NCBI GenBank assembly: GCA_031425325.1
Contig: JANPJD010000168.1
Span: forward strand, 1 to 7,088
Reading direction: 5' to 3'
From: Aliitabrizicola sp031425325
Lineage (GTDB): Bacteria; Pseudomonadota; Alphaproteobacteria; Rhodobacterales; Rhodobacteraceae
Length of the DNA stretch: 7,088 nucleotides
The notes beneath the pieces were generated by a model, which was not told where the DNA came from, ran no database searches, and saw nothing but the letters and a program-made list of their open reading frames with translations. Both the position numbers and the translations under genes were made by a program. Of the stretch, positions 6,505 to 7,088 are shown piece after piece; within the stretch, counting starts at the first letter, position 1; each line of letters begins with the position of its first letter.

Positions 6505-6530
6505 GGTCAACAATAGGTCAACCGGTCTAC
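6505..6530 (+). repeat. GGTCAAC repeats, candidate integrase arm-type site (right)
   Basis: The 18 bases 6505-6522 are identical to 210-227 (GGTCAAC, AATA, GGTCAAC). A third, one-mismatch copy GGTCTAC follows at 6524-6530. The site starts 6 bases after the Res stop codon and 143 bases before the right tRNA repeat. The following 6531-6665 holds no gene I can support. Confidence 0.7.
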
Positions 6531-6665
6531 CTACCTCGTTCCCCGTTTGGGTTACCTTTGTTTCCGTCGGCTGCGGTTGGATGCGGCAAGGTAGTCAAAT
6601 CAGATCAAGGGCTTGTCGCGTAACCTGTTGATTTCTATAGGGCTGTTGTTCTCCTTTCGGGGCGC

Positions 6666-6710
6666 CTCATAACCTGAAGGCCGCAGGTTCAAATCCTGCC
6701 CCCGCAACCA
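6666..6710 (+). repeat. Right attachment repeat: displaced 3' half of tRNA-fMet
   Basis: Starts at CTCATAA (anticodon loop) and runs to the encoded CCA, matching 97-141 at 42/45. The T stem reads GCAGG/CCTGC here. Sequence to the left (GGGGCGC) has no D-arm or acceptor, so this is not a working tRNA. Its own terminator follows at once, suggesting this is the host's original 3' end, displaced by integration. Confidence 0.85.
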
Positions 6711-6885
6711 AAATTAACCAACTCAGCTCAAACCGCCCCGCTCCAGCGGGGCTTTTTGCGTTCTGGTCCGGCCCAATGAGTGCCTTCAGTGCGCCATCCA
6801 GTGCGACCACAGGCTGGCCTCCCTCCCAGCTCATCGTCACGCACTCGATGAGTCCGCGGATCACCTCGCGCGCAGGCCCTGTAAA
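6667..6885 (-). pseudogene. Decayed serine-recombinase C-terminus
   Basis: On the minus strand the frame reads FTGPAREVIRGLIE, then SWEGGQPVVALDGALKALI and GPDQNAKSPAGAGRF. This is the pattern of the extreme C-terminus of large serine recombinases: xAxEVIRxLIExV, a beta hairpin ending in ELxGxLAAML, then AQNAK-type tails. The frame ends with AGAGFEPAAFRL, which is simply the antisense of the tRNA 3' end at 6666-6710, a common tail of recombinases lying beside tRNA genes. Upstream the frame hits a stop within about ten codons, and the neighbouring frame (to about 6985) is not clearly homologous. Catalytic and DNA-binding domains are gone. It lies outside the right repeat and was probably left by a different element at the same tRNA. 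Confidence 0.6.
6735..6757 (+). terminator. Intrinsic terminator after the displaced tRNA end
   Basis: GCCCCGC (6735-6741), loop TCCA, GCGGGGC (6746-6752), then TTTTT. A textbook Rho-independent terminator 24 bases after the tRNA CCA. It is followed by GCGTTC, as after the hairpin at 168-194. Confidence 0.9.
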
Positions 6886-6989
6886 GCAATAGCCGGACCG
6901 AAAACCTCGTCAGCTTGCCGCTGCACAGCGCGGCACTCGACGCGCAGAAGGCTTTCCGCTAGGTCGGCGAGACTGAAGGGAGAGGCACT

Positions 6990-7088
6990 ATGCGGGTCGT
7001 GTTCATGGGCACTCCGGGCTTCGCCGTTCCGGCGCTGCGGGCGCTCGCCGAGCGGCATGAGGTTGTGGCCGTATACTCCCGGCCAGCG
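6990..7088 (+). CDS. fmt: Methionyl-tRNA formyltransferase, N-terminus only
   Basis: The first 33 residues of Fmt, cut by the window end. Fmt transfers a formyl group from 10-formyl-tetrahydrofolate to Met on initiator tRNA, in the cytoplasm. MRVVFMGTPGFAVPALRAL is the opening beta-strand and nucleotide-like loop of the formyltransferase fold, followed by HEVVAVYSRPA (family: GHEVVAVYTQPDRP). The usual GTPDF reads GTPGF here. A strong purine-rich ribosome-binding site, AAGGGAGAGG (6976-6985), precedes the ATG by 4 bases. Its substrate tRNA-fMet is encoded in the same window. The recombinase remnant fills most of the space upstream, so the promoter must lie in that remnant or fmt is read from farther away. 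No def gene, its frequent neighbour, is seen upstream here. Confidence 0.9.
   Translation, partial: MRVVFMGTPGFAVPALRALAERHEVVAVYSRPA

Noticed and set aside
6667..6864. Separate 65-residue gene ending AGAGFEPAAFRL
   Set aside because: The tail is antisense of tRNA sequence and the rest is only the end of a serine recombinase with no proper start; it is listed as a pseudogene instead.

Overview
The window (about 63-68% GC in its coding parts) looks like an alphaproteobacterial chromosome, most probably Rhodobacteraceae. The clues are the initiator tRNA with an A-U first anticodon-stem pair, the fmt N-terminus and the style of the metal genes. The species cannot be named from this stretch. A small genomic island appears to sit in the 3' half of an initiator tRNA-fMet gene, a short distance upstream of fmt, the enzyme that formylates that tRNA's product.

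Layout. Positions 65-141 hold a complete tRNA-fMet, followed by a hairpin terminator, a pair of GGTCAAC repeats (210-227) and a short palindrome (294-317). Then comes a two-sided metal (Ni/Co) module around one control region at about 2783-2861. Leftwards run a CsoR/RcnR-family sensor (2525-2782), an NreB-like MFS exporter with a His-rich tail (1217-2524) and a NicO/RcnA-type transporter (385-1113). Rightwards run a His-rich secreted protein (2862-3209), a HupE/UreJ-2 family membrane protein (3270-3977) and its usual companion, a transmembrane anchor protein (3989-4627). The control region carries a GC-tract dyad resembling known CsoR-family operators, placed to repress both directions. The sensor's His-Cys-His-Cys spacing matches that of the nickel sensor InrS.

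The right part of the island is a restriction-modification graveyard. A phage-type cytosine-C5 methyltransferase that has lost its first third (4836 to about 5932, minus) meets, head to head, the C-terminal fifth or so of a Type III restriction subunit Res (about 5930-6499, plus). One deletion that removed both 5' ends explains the junction. Then comes a second copy of the same GGTCAAC pair (6505-6522).

Positions 6666-6710 repeat the last 45 bases of the tRNA (42/45 identical, with a compensated T-stem change), followed by a strong terminator (6735-6757). This is the signature of site-specific integration at a tRNA gene, with the crossover at the anticodon loop. No integrase gene is present between the repeats. 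Outside the island, a decayed serine-recombinase C-terminus (about 6667-6885, minus) reads into the tRNA remnant, and fmt starts at 6990 and runs off the window.

Together the intact genes form a regulated nickel/cobalt homeostasis cassette. The flanking fragments record at least one earlier mobile element and a decayed defence locus.
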